Below are positions 43,968 to 54,470 of a stretch of DNA of 64,000 nt, one piece after another. Position 1 is the stretch's first letter; every line of letters starts with the position of its first letter. The notes beneath the pieces were generated by a model that was not told where the DNA came from, made no database searches, and saw only the letters and a program-made list of their open reading frames with translations. The position numbers and the translations under genes are program-made. The stretch is from Acheta domesticus (taxonomy: Eukaryota > Arthropoda > Insecta > Orthoptera > Gryllidae), in assembly GCA_031308135.1 (NCBI GenBank), contig JAHLJT010009419.1, positions 66,771,723-66,835,722 of the forward strand, written 5' to 3'.

Positions 43968-46900
43968 CCCCGTGTGGTGACCGGGGGTTTTAGTAGAATA
44001 GCACCACGGAATCTCCCCCTGTCGTAAGAGGCGACTAACCGGAGCAGCTGTCCGCTGTCCCTTACCTGTGAAAGTTATCCGTCTCTCATTATCTCTCCTG
44101 CCCCTATCCTAAATTGTCCTCTCAAGTCGTTTCCTTTCCTCATACATCCCCCCCAAGACCTCCCCCTATTCCCCATAATACTCCCTTTTCCCCTCCCCCT
44201 CTTTCTGCAAGTCTTCTTAAGTCCAACCCTACGTGTTAGCAAGAACAACTGTGCCACGTGGAAGATGAGCAATTGTCACCGACTCCAAAGGTGCTAGGGG
44301 CAATGGCAATCACCCATTCTGAAATGGAGAGACGTTTAAGAAGTCGTAAGGCCTCGGAAAAAGAGCCGCTGCCCGGGGAGCGCCGGGGCACGTCTGGAGC
44401 CGGTGCCGGCCGTGACAGCATGCGAGCCACCGGTGGTAGGACGCTGAACAGGCGGGCGCCTGCCGGGTCACCCGAACAAACTACAGCCGAATCCCAAAGA
44501 AGCAACCCGCAATCTGTGGCTTCACCTGCCGACAGTGTTTTGCTCGAGCAGCTGCTCGCAACCACCAAAGCAGGGAAAGTGAGGCAACGTATGAAGTGGA
44601 CGAGTAACTTAAATGAGTATATAATGCGCGTCTACTACAGAGCCACACGTTTAGAAACAGAAATGACTGGATACAGACAATCTCTGCATGCTGAATTTAG
44701 AGAGAAGTTTCCCCATATTGTCGTCACAGAACAAAGGCTTGTAGATCAGAAAAGAGCTATACTTACAAACAATCTAATCCCAAAAGTAAGGTTGGAACAA
44801 ATTAAACAGGAAGTAGCAGAAGAAATTTCTTCCTCCAACAATGGGTGTCCCTTGACACAAACTATCGCAGATTCACACGTAGTTCCAAATTCAACCCAAT
44901 TAGATGAAGCAGATCAGGATCCATCAACAGCAGGTGCCAAGGAAGATAACCTGTCAGACATAATTGATATATACCAGGAACTTTTTCTCAAGTACTCAGG
45001 ATTAGATCCAACACTTCGCCCCAGAATTCCTAAACTCAACATCAATAGAAAGGACAGGCTCACCCAAATTATCCAATATATAAATGAACATGTCTTGCCC
45101 TTCCAGATCAAAGAAGAAGACACTTTAACAGACATACATGCTATAGTTTACTGTGCAGCTGCTACCGTAGCTGTAAAAGCTGGTTTCAAATTAAAGGATC
45201 AGTCAGAAAGTCAGAAAAGGCCTTCAAACAAGAATTATACTAAACCGCCATGGCAGCAAAGACTCGAAAATCAAATCCAATATCTTAGACGAGAAATAGG
45301 CAGAGTAACGCAATATTTGAATCAACCAAACAACAAGAAATTAGCCAAGAAAATTAAGAAAACACTTGCAAAGATCAGAAAACACGGTAATCAGGAGCAT
45401 GAATTAAGAAAACACAAGGACCAGGGTGATAAAATTGTTGATACAAATTTAATAGCTGAACATTTAGATGAACTAAAACAGAAGCTTGCAGCTAAATCAC
45501 GAAGACTTAGACGATACAAAGAAACAACAGAACGTAAACTACAAAATTCAATGTTTCGTCAGAATGAAAAAGTGTTCTATCAACAACTCAGACCAAATTG
45601 CAATTTCCAACGAGAGAACAACGGAGCACCAGATCAACAAAATTTGGAACAGTACTGGTCAGACATTTGGTCAGAAACTCATCATCACAATAGTGAGGCA
45701 CATTGGATTAAGGAAGAAATAAATAATGTTCAAACTCTAGAGCCAATGTTATATCAGGAGATCACAGTAAAAGACGTCAGCACTGCAATTGCAAAAACCC
45801 ACAACTGGAAAGCCCCTGGCCCAGAACACGTTCAAAATTTCTGGTACAAGCAGTTTACATCGCTTCACCATAAGTTGGCCCAGTGCTTCACACAAGTCAT
45901 TAACAGCCCTGAAGACATGCCTTTATTCTTAACGAAAGGTATTACGTACATGAAACCCAAAAGTAGAGACACACAGAACCCTTCTCAATACCGTCCAATC
46001 ACCTGCCTCCCCACAATGTACAAAATCTTGACGTCATGCATTACAAGTAAAATCCAAGATTATATTGAGGACAGAGAAATAATGACAGAACAACAAAGGT
46101 TGCAGACGACTACATAAAGGATGTAAAGAACAACTCCTAACAGATATGGTCATTCTCCAGCAAGCACATAAAAACCATAGAAACTTGCACATGGCTTACA
46201 TTGACTACAAGAAAGCATTCGATAGCGTTCCTCACAGTTGGCTTATTGAAGTTCTCCGCATATACAAAATTAATGAAACCATCATTAACTTTCTGGAGCA
46301 GATCATGACTCATTGGAGAACAACATTGTCCTTAAGGCAGCAAGACTTCACAATCACAACAAAAGACATCAGAATTAAGCGAGGCATCTTCCAAGGGGAC
46401 TCCTTAAGCCCATTGTTGTTCTATCTGGCTCTAAACCCCCTGTCAACAACACTTAATAGTACTCACTATGGATTCAAAATTCGTAAAAATAAGAAAACCA
46501 TCCATACCATATCACATCTAATGTACATGGATGACATCAAACTTTACAGTTCGACAGACAGACAGCTTCAATATCTCCTTGAAATAACTCGAACATTTTC
46601 GGAAGACATCCATATGAGTTTTGGCATTGACAAATGTAAGACACTTCACGTAGATAAAACAGGAAAGTTACAGAAGATAGACAATAGCCTCAGTGATCAA
46701 ATGACGATACAGGCAATGAATGATGAAGAAATGTACAAGTATTTAGGATTCGATCAGGCAGCAATCACAGACAACAAGGCAATCAAACAATCACTGACAA
46801 AACTGTACAAATCGAGAATCACGGCACTCCTGAAAACCAAATTAACAGGCAAGAACATGATAAAAGCAATTAACACATTTGCAGTACCAGTGTATACATA

Positions 46901-48101
46901 CTCATTTGGAATAATACCGTGGAGCGACACAGATCTCGAAGATATCCAGAGACTGACTCGCACAATTCTAACAAAATTCAGACATCACCATCCAAATAGC
47001 GCAATAGAACGAGTAACACTTCCACGAAATGAGGGAGGACGAGGCCTAATAGATCTAAAGAATCTGTGCTATAAACAGATCAATTCATTAAGGAACTTCT
47101 ATTATGAGAAACAGGCAACTTCAGAACTACACGCTGCAATAGTTCAAGCAGATACCAAATTAACCCCTCTTGATCTTAACAACAAACAGCTGGACATTTC
47201 TTCACAGTTTGCAGATAATAACCACAAAATAGACATGTGGTCAAGAAAGGAACTCCATGGACGCCATGCAAATGATCTCAAGCAACCTCATGTAGACAAA
47301 AAAGCCTCAAACGCTTGGCTAAAATATGGTGATCTATTTGGCGAAACAGAAGGGTTCATGGTTGCCATACAGGATCAAGTGATCAACACTAAAAGTTACA
47401 GAAAACATATCCTCAAACAAGCGATAGATGACAAATGTAGAAAATGTCATACAACGGTTGAGAGCATACAGCACATCACATCAGGATGTAAATTAATGGC
47501 CCATACGGATTACACCTATAGGCACAATCAAGTTGCAAATATTATCCACCAGAAACTGGCGGCGAAATCCAAACTACAAGAAACAACCTGTCCATATTAC
47601 AAATATGTTCCCGATTCTGTACTTGAAAGTTCAAACTATAAGTTGTACTATGACAGAGAAATTATTACAGATAAAACCATTCATCACAACAGACCTGACA
47701 TAACCTTCGTAGACAAACGGCAAAAGATCGGCTACCTGATTGACATCACTATTCCACAAACAGCAAATCTTCAAACAGCACACGCAGAAAAAATAACGAA
47801 GTACACAGAACTAGCAGCAGAAGTCAAGGCACTATGGCATCTTCAAAAAGTCCATATCATTCCTCTGGTCATTTCATGCACAGGAGTTGTACCAAATAAC
47901 ATCCATAAAAATCTGGAACTTATTCAAATACCAAAATATACTTTCAAAATGATGCAAAAGTCAATAATCTTAAACACATGTAGGATTGTGCGAAAATTCC
48001 TAAATTACGATGAAACATGAATTGGCCTGTGTCTTGGTTACTAACCCGACACAAAGTCAAATATATATCCGGCGAATACCGAGAAAAACAATGTTGTATA
48101 T
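43968..48101 (+). mobile_element. R4/Dong-like retrotransposon, copy A (near full length)
   Basis: A non-LTR element lying precisely between TAA arrays. The ~335-base 5' leader opens with a strongly structured segment (43967-44035), followed by one long coding region broken once, a short 3' UTR, and TAA repeats. The coding order is N-terminal domain, reverse transcriptase, CCHC knuckle and restriction-like endonuclease, as in R2/R4/Dong elements. Dong of Bombyx is known to insert into TAA repeats, so the location supports the R4/Dong assignment. No APE domain and no RNase H are present. Confidence 0.75.
44303..48020 (+). pseudogene. R4-like polyprotein with one frameshift (copy A)
   Basis: Two consecutive frames (to 46117, and 46146-48020) make one protein of ~1,240 residues. 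The first ATG is at 44303. The break lies at about 46094-46099, just after AEQ/TEQQ in the RT, where the A/G run is apparently two bases shorter than the frame needs (or one too long). Visible motifs: RQRMKWTSNLN (Myb-like N-terminal region), NWKAPGP and YRPITCLP (RT entry), motif A YIDYKKAFDSVP, motif B GIFQGDSLSPLLF, motif C MYMDD, zinc knuckle CRKCHTTVESIQHITSGC (about 47436), then the PD-(D/E)xK-type endonuclease with RPD, LIDITIP and EKITKY. This enzyme would cut TAA-repeat DNA and prime reverse transcription there. Apart from the one lesion the frame is clean, so inactivation is recent. Confidence 0.8.
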
Positions 48102-48119
48102 TAATAATAATAATAATAT
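48101..48119. repeat. Short (TAA)n run between R4-like copies A and B
   Basis: Five to six TAA units separating the 3' end of copy A from the truncated 5' end of copy B. Confidence 0.85.
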
Positions 48120-51063
48120 GCAACTGGATATCTAGTATCTCAGATAATTTTGGGGCCAGCCAAGAACACCGACGGCCGACAGCAAAGCAGAGTAAACATC
48201 TCTGTACCCCCATGGATGAACAGAAATGAGAAACGCACAACCGACACCCGGCGCGAAATATCACTCTTAGGTGAGGCATCTTCTAAATCAACGCACACCT
48301 CTAAAGTTCAACGAAAAATATTCAATGTTGAACAAAAATACCAAATTGGAAATGACACCAGCAGGCTAATGGTAGTTGAAAACCTAAAAGAGAAAATTCA
48401 AGCATGGGCTCAAAGAATTAGACGTTACAAACGTAAAATAGATTTCCGTGTACAGAACCGGTTGTTTGAAACAGACGCGAAGAGATTCTATCGCAATATG
48501 ACTCAAAAACCGAATGGCAAAGCTGTTACTCCTTCAAAAGATGACGTCGAAGCATTTTGGGCAGGAATCTGGGAGGAGAGCAGATCCTACAACAAAGACG
48601 CAGCTTGGCTTCAATCTGAAGTTGATGCTGCCGATGAACTTGTAGAAACAGTGGAAGATGTTCACCAATTCTCGGAAGAGGACCTCTTCCAAGCAATTAA
48701 GAACATGGGAAACTGGAAGTCCCCCGGGATTGATAAGATCCAGATTTATTGGATTAAGAAATTAACAGCAATACATTCTCATCTAGCAAAGGCTGTTAAT
48801 AAAATTTTAGAGAACCCAAAGGAACTCCCGGAATGGCTCACACGCGGCATCACATATTTGCTACCCAAACCGGGAGACAGCTTTTTGGCGAAGAACTACA
48901 GGCCAATTACTTGTCTGCCAGTACTGTACAAAGTTATAACTTCAGCCATAGCTGACAAAATGTACAGACATCTAGATAAGAATTATCTAATGCCAGCTGA
49001 ACAAAAAGGATGTCGTAAAGGCTCTTATGGCTGTAAGGAAATCTTGCTACTGAATAAAGTCCTTTTGAATGATGTAAAGAAACGCAAACGTAATTTGAGT
49101 ATGGCTTGGATTGACTACCAAAAGGCCTTTGATAGTGTACCACACGATTGGATTTTGAAGACCCTGGAGATCTACCGATTTCATCCTAGACTTACTGAAT
49201 TTTGCAAGGCTAGTATGAAGTCGTGGAGTACCAGGTTACTAATACACAGCGGAAAGGAAGCAGTAGAAACCAGAAGTATTCAGATTAACAGGGGTATTTT
49301 TCAAGGATATTCACTATCCCCTCTGCTGTTTTGCATCAGTTTTATCCCACTATCGAGACAGTTGTCGCAAGCTGACTTTGGTTTTAAGCTCCATGGTGAT
49401 GAAAGGGCAGTATCACATTTGTTTTACATGGATGATCTGAAAGTGTTTGCTAAGAATAAAGCGATTCTCTCCCAAATGCTGTCTGTCATCAATGACTTTA
49501 GCAATGACATCTGCATGAAGTTTAGTCTTGACAAGTGTGCAAAAATCAGTTTAAAAAGAGGGAAACTCACAACGTCTGAGAACATTGAAATTGATACGCA
49601 CACTGTGATTCAAGATCTTGAGCCAGGTAAAACATACAAATATCTGGGCATTGAAGAATAGGAAACCATCTCGAACGACAGAATGAAAGAGAGAATTCGT
49701 AGGGAGTATTATAGGAGAGTGAGACTGGTACTGCAGTCCGCTCTGAATTCCAGAAATAAAATATCTGCAATAGGTAGTTTGGCGGTACCTGTAGCCGAAT
49801 ACAGTTTTGGGCTAGTGGACTGGACTGAGCAAGAAATTCGCACCATGGATCGAAAAACCAGAAAACTGCTAAAAATGCATCATGTTTCCCACCCTCGAGC
49901 TGATATACAAAGACTTTATGTGTCATGTAAGGAAGGAGGAAGAGGCCTCAGATAAATTGAGGCCTCCTGGCACAACGCAATAGTCGGGTTGGGGAAGTAT
50001 GTAGTCAGCCATCAAGATGACCCTCTAATGAGGTAGGTCATGAAATCTGACCGAAGAATGGGAAACAGAGGCATTGTTAGTGTAGCAAGAAGCATTGCGA
50101 AGAAAACTAGGCAAGACACGTCGAATAACACAGACACTAAACTTCTGATGCTGCTAAACATGAAGTGTGAGACACAAAAAATGTTAAAGAAATCGTGGAG
50201 AGACAAACCACTCCACGGACAATACCTAAAAAGAATGGACAAGGTGCAGATCAATAAAGATCAATCATTTATGTGGCTTAAAAGGGGAAGAATGAAGCCA
50301 GAATCGGAAGCACTTGTAATAGCTGCCCAAGATCAGGCCTTGAGAACACGACATTATGATAAAGCGGTTCTCAAAATTTCCCAAGATGATAAATGCCGCA
50401 TTTGCCAGGAGCAAGTAGAAACCATTGATCATATTGTCTCAGCTTGTCCAATCCTAGCAAAGACCGAATGCCTGAAAAGACACGACAGGGTGTGTAGCTA
50501 TCTCCACTGGCAGATCTGTACCGCCCTCGAAGTTCCAAACACATGCCCCAAGTGGTACGAACACTCACCAAAACCGGTGACGGCTGTCGGATTGTGTACG
50601 ATATTGTACGACCAACAAATTCAAACTGATCGCACGATAGCGACAAACAAACCGGATATAGTTATCCGGAATTTGGCGAAAAAATCGGGTTTACTTATCG
50701 ATGTTGCTGTACCTTGCGATCAAAACGTCGTTACCAAGGAGGCAGAGAAACGTCTTAAATACAAGAGTTTGGAAATCGAGATCAGTCGAATGTGGGGCGT
50801 AAAAGCACAGGTCGTCCCGATAGTTATTGGAGCTCTGGGATTTGTTCCGCAAAATTTGAGTAAGAACTTGTCTAAACTCCCTGGTAATTCAAAAGATTGG
50901 GAAGTGCAAGAAATTGCTTTATTTGGAACAGCCCACATTTTCCGCAAAGTATTGTAGAGGCACTGACAGTCACCGGATCTGCTCCTTAGGTAGCTGGTTG
51001 CAGCCTGGAGTAGATTTTTTATTCAACCGACTCGTAACATCTTTAGTCGTGATGTAATGGAAA

Positions 51064-51065
<2 letters not shown>
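48120..51065 (+). mobile_element. R4-like retrotransposon, copy B (5'-truncated, other subfamily)
   Basis: Begins within the region equivalent to the middle of copy A's N-terminal half and ends in 'gtcgtgatgtaatgg' followed by TAA repeats. Protein identity to copy A looks like roughly half over the RT, so it is a separate subfamily. It and copy C share nearly the same 3' UTR. Confidence 0.75.
48150..50957 (+). pseudogene. R4-like polyprotein with three in-frame stops (copy B)
   Basis: A single frame of ~935 codons, interrupted only by stops at 49659-49661 (TAG), 49953-49955 (TAA) and 50034-50036 (TAG); there is no frameshift. RT motifs: NWKSPGI, YRPITCLP, AEQKGCRKG, motif A WIDYQKAFDSVP, motif B FQGYSLSP (Y where D is usual), motif C YMDD. 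Then come a CRICQEQVETIDHIVSAC knuckle and endonuclease residues KPD, LIDVAVP and EAEKRLKYK. At the second and third stops copy C has CAA and CAG, so these are C-to-T changes of glutamine codons. The first in-frame start is not an ATG, in line with 5' truncation. Non-functional as read. Confidence 0.8.
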
Positions 51066-51104
<39 letters not shown>

Positions 51105-51124
51105 TAATAATAATAATAATAATG
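51063..51124. repeat. (TAA)n array between copies B and C
   Basis: About twenty TAA units with one AACAAT interruption, between the 3' end of copy B and the truncated 5' end of copy C. Confidence 0.9.
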
Positions 51125-52222
51125 ACGTAAGGAAGGAGGAAGAGGCCTGAGACAAATTGAAACCTCCTGGCACATGCAATAACCGGGATGGGAAAGTATG
51201 TAGTCAGCCATCAAGATGACCCCCTAATGAGGCAGGTCATGAAATCTGACCGAAGAATGGGAAACAGAGGCATTGTAAGTGTAGCAAGAAGCATTGCGAA
51301 CGAGACTATGCAAGACACCCAGAATGACAGAGACACTGAACTTCTGATACTACTTAACATGAAATTTGAGACACAAAAATGTTAAAGAAATCGTGGAGAG
51401 ACAAACCACGGACAATATTTGAAACGAATGGGCAAGATGCAGATCAATAAAGATCAATCATTTATGTGGCTTAAAAGGGGAAGAATGAAGCCAGAATCAG
51501 AAGCACTTGTAATAGCTGCCCAATATCAGGCCTTGAGAACACGACATTATGATAAAGCGGTTCTCAAAATATCCCAAGATGATAAATGCCGCATTTGTCA
51601 GGAACACGTAGAAACCATTGACCATATTGTCCAGACCGAATACTTGAAAAGACACGAAAGGGTATGTAGCTACCTCCACTGGCAGATCTGTACCGCCCTC
51701 GAAGTTCCGAACACATGCCCCAAGTGGTACGAACACTCACCGAAACCGGTGACGTCTGTTGGATTATGCACAATATTGAACGACCAGCAAATTCAAACTG
51801 ATCACACGATATCGGCAAACAAACCGGGTATAGTCATGCGGGATTGGGAGAACAAATTGTGTTTACTTGTCGATGTTGCTGTACCTTGCGTCAAAACGTC
51901 GTTACCAAGGAGGCAGAGAAACGTCTTAAATACAAGAGTTTGGAAATCGAGATCAGCGGAATGTGGGGTGTAAAAGCACAGGTCGTCCCGATAGTTATCG
52001 GAGCTCTGGGATTTGTTCCACAAAATTTGTGTAAGAACTTGTCTAAACTCCCAGGTAATTCAAAAGACTGGGAAGTGCCAGAAATCGCTTTATTTGAAAC
52101 AGCCCACATTTTGCGCAAAGTATTGTAGAGGCACCGACAGTCCCTAGATCTACTCCTTAGGTAGCTGGTTGCAACCTGGAGTATATTTTATATTCAGCCG
52201 ACACATACCATCTTTAGTCGTG
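51125..52222 (+). mobile_element. R4-like retrotransposon, copy C (3' fragment, same subfamily as B)
   Basis: Starts at the position equivalent to about 49926 of copy B ('gtaaggaaggaggaagagg') and stays co-linear to the shared 3' UTR and TAA array. By eye the two are about 90% identical, with small indels, so C is not a very recent duplicate of B. It lacks the whole RT catalytic region. The coding part is broken by frameshifts near 51380, 51410, 51630 and 51890. Confidence 0.75.
51188..52128 (+). pseudogene. R4-like endonuclease-domain fragment (copy C)
   Basis: Holds the CRICQEHVETIDHI knuckle remnant (its last Cys region is deleted), then MRDWENKLCLLVDVAVP and EAEKRLKYKSLEIEISGMWGVKAQ in different frames. 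A lost A in an A-run near 51379, a four-base loss near 51411, a deletion of ~20 bases after 'catattgtc' near 51630, and a lost A near 51890 break it. Not functional. Confidence 0.7.
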
Positions 52223-52393
52223 ATTTAGAGGAATAATAATAATAATATAATAATAATAATAATAATAATAATAAGCCGGCCCCGTGGCGCAGATGGTTGC
52301 GGCTGCCGTCTTCTCCGCCGAGGAGGCTGCAGGTTTGAGTCCAGAATAGGCATGGTCGTATGTGTGATTGTCCTTCCACTCCTCCTCCTCCTT
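52223..52393 (+). mobile_element. (TAA)n array and tRNA-derived SINE head
   Basis: TAA repeats to 52274 are followed by 'gccggccccgtggcgcagatgg' (A-box area, split here for its two motifs gccggcccc and gtggcgcag) and a B box (ggtttgagtcc at about 52333). A 'tcctcctcctcc' run closes it at 52393, where LINE coding sequence begins. No tRNA acceptor pairing, so a SINE-type repeat. Confidence 0.55.
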
Positions 52394-53040
52394 TGAAAAT
52401 TTATAAGTCATTTGAAAATGATTAAAATAAATTGCAATCTGAATTTAATAACGTCTATAGATGGAGCATAGAGAATGATTTGTACTTTAATATTAAAAAA
52501 TGTTGCTTAATTACTTATGCACGAACTAAAGTATATCTAAGAACAAGTTACTCGGTCAATAATGAACAATTAGAACGTATATGTTATGTAAAAGACTCAG
52601 GTGTTACTTTTCGAGATAATCTGATTGATCATCAACACATATTTGTTATACGTAATGATCAATTAAAAAATCTTGGCTTTATTATTCGAAATTCCAAGAA
52701 AATCAAGAACACCTCAAGTTTAATACTTCTCTTTAGTTTTTCTTGTGCATGTCTGATTAGAATATGCTTCAGTTATTTGGTCTCATTGCATATCACTAAG
52801 TAACCAAATTGAAAAAGTTCAAAAACAATTCTCAAGGTATTTTATTACAAAAAGTTCAAGCAATCTGCTTATGAATTTTCTTATAATATTTTAGTTAAAG
52901 AATTCAATCTATTACTCTGTCCTTTAGAAGAGTCTTTTCTGAACAATTGTTTATTTAAATAAATCAGATCAAAGTAAATTGCTGTCTTAATTGTCATTTA
53001 ATGCACGAGTATCAAATTTAAGAAAAAGAGAATTATTATA

Positions 53041-54121
53041 CAGGCCGTCCGGGGAGGAAACGTCGAAACTTGGAAAATAAGCTCTTAAGACACTTCTAAG
53101 CATACAGTAGCGTCATGCACGCTCAAACGCGCAAGCGGTAGCATTTCGCCGGATGTCGAACAATAGGGCTGGCCTCTGGCGAGGTGACGCGCAATGACAT
53201 ATCGGGTTTACCGAGCTAGGGACGCGCCGTCCTCAGGTGCTGGGGACGGGCATCGGTGGCGGTGGGAGGACGCCATTGCGCCTTTAAAAGCCGAGTGACG
53301 GACGGCGTCTTTCTTTCTGTTGTTCGAACGGTGTTAGCGGGAGGCTGTGCGACTGACACGTGGAGCGGGAAGCCGGCATTAGTTTGTCGTTAGTTGTGAG
53401 CCATGTATGTTTGTCTCGGGCAGAGCGGTGCATCACACCGGAGAAATGTTTGTTGTTCGGCGGTGTGGTAGCCGCACTGTAAATATCACTTCTTGTGGTG
53501 GGCTCTATTTATTTAGTTCATAGAAGGCAGTTGTATGGTGTGGTTTACGACTTCATTGTTTTTATTTAATAAACCAACTGTTTTTTCTACCCACCCTCGT
53601 CTGTGTTTTAATACATCCGTATGACGCCACAATACGTTGTCTCATAAACTACGTGAATATCCGAATGGTTGACCCGTAATAAGCACTCAAAAGTTGGTTT
53701 GAAAAATTGATTTCTAGCCAAAAATGTGCATTATAGAAGCATGGAAACACTCCAAAAACATGTAAATTGTTTATTATTTACGAAAAAATGAACATATTTG
53801 TTCACAAAGAAAAATTAAGCGAGAAATAAAAAAAACTCAATTTACACAATTCGACTGTTTTTTATTTCTCGCTTAATTTTTCTGTCTGAGCAAATATATT
53901 AATTTCTTTGTAAATAATAAACAATTTACATGTTTCTGGAGTGTTTCTGTGCTTCTATAATGCATGTGTTTTTCCTAAAAATAATTTTTTCAACCCAACT
54001 TTTGAGTGCTAATAGCGGCTCAACCATTCGGAATATCCACCTAGTTTATCGGAGAAAATACGCTTAGAATTGTCTTAAGAGCTCATTTTCGAAGTTTCAA
54101 TGTTTCCTTCCCGGACACCCT
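53041..54121. mobile_element. Foldback MITE (~551 bp without the LTR inside)
   Basis: TA flanks both ends (53039-53040, 54122-54123). The left end cagg..gtccgggg and the inverse of the right end (aggg..gtccggga) begin long inverted arms that run nearly the whole length. Matching arm segments include 'gagctcttaagaca'-type motifs, 'ccgaatggttga', 'gcactcaaaagttgg', 'aaacaatttacatg' and 'aagcgagaaataaaa'. The apex is near 53850. No ORF. TA targets and these ends suggest a Tc1/mariner-type origin, but the family is not settled. Confidence 0.7.
53106..53631 (+). mobile_element. Solo LTR (526 bp), gypsy-like
   Basis: Inserted in the left arm of the foldback MITE with a 4-bp target duplication (atac, 53102-53105 and 53632-53635). 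The right end atgacgccaca and the left end agtagcgtcat are imperfect inverted repeats; the first base is A where LTRs normally have T. A TATA-like tttaaaag (53283-53290) and an AATAAA (53568-53573) fit an LTR promoter and poly(A) signal. It is GC-rich unlike its host. No internal region or second LTR, so it arose by LTR-LTR recombination. The superfamily is inferred only from the 4-bp duplication. Confidence 0.65.
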
Positions 54122-54470
54122 TAATAAACCAAATAAAACATCGCACAAACATTCACTACTCTGAAGAATGTCTTCTAAATTCAACAAATTGAGTAGACTG
54201 TGGGGTTTAGATTTCAGTTTTTCTTTTCTAAAACATGAACAAAGTTTAAATAAAATATTGAATGATCACTTAATGTGGATATATTGTATTAAGTATTGCT
54301 CCCCAGTATGTCCAGATTATTTTAAAGATATGTTTCTCATTTTTGTAATATAGCCATTTACTTTTGTATATATTCGAAATCGAAATTTTCTTTTTTCGTT
54401 TTTTCTTGTAATACCTACTGTAATTAGAAATTTGCCTTGTTGCGCTTAATTAAATAAATAATACTAATAA

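Larger units (their letters stand above)
52394..54470 (+). mobile_element. 5'-truncated LINE (CR1/Jockey-like RT), split by a nested MITE
   Basis: The left part (52394-53038) encodes the end of a reverse transcriptase: YRWSIENDLYFNIKKC (about 52450-52500), VKDSGVTF, LGFIIRNSKKI, then, after a frameshift, QIEKVQKQFSRYF. The right part (54124-54470) continues with HKHSLL and a stop, then MSSKFNKLSRL, the usual LINE C-terminus, and an AT-rich 3' end with TAA/TAAA repeats. The catalytic YADD motif is upstream of the truncation and absent. Stops and frameshifts make it a relic. Confidence 0.6.

Noticed and set aside
43967..44035. Standard HDV/R2-type ribozyme at the R4-like 5' end
   Set aside because: A P1 helix beginning at the junction and the expected P1.1/P4 arrangement could not be drawn; only a simpler pseudoknot is proposed.
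43539..52274. Regularly recurring TAA arrays as a CRISPR-like array
   Set aside because: The repeats are 3-bp microsatellites at element boundaries; spacers are kilobase retrotransposons, and the DNA is clearly eukaryotic.
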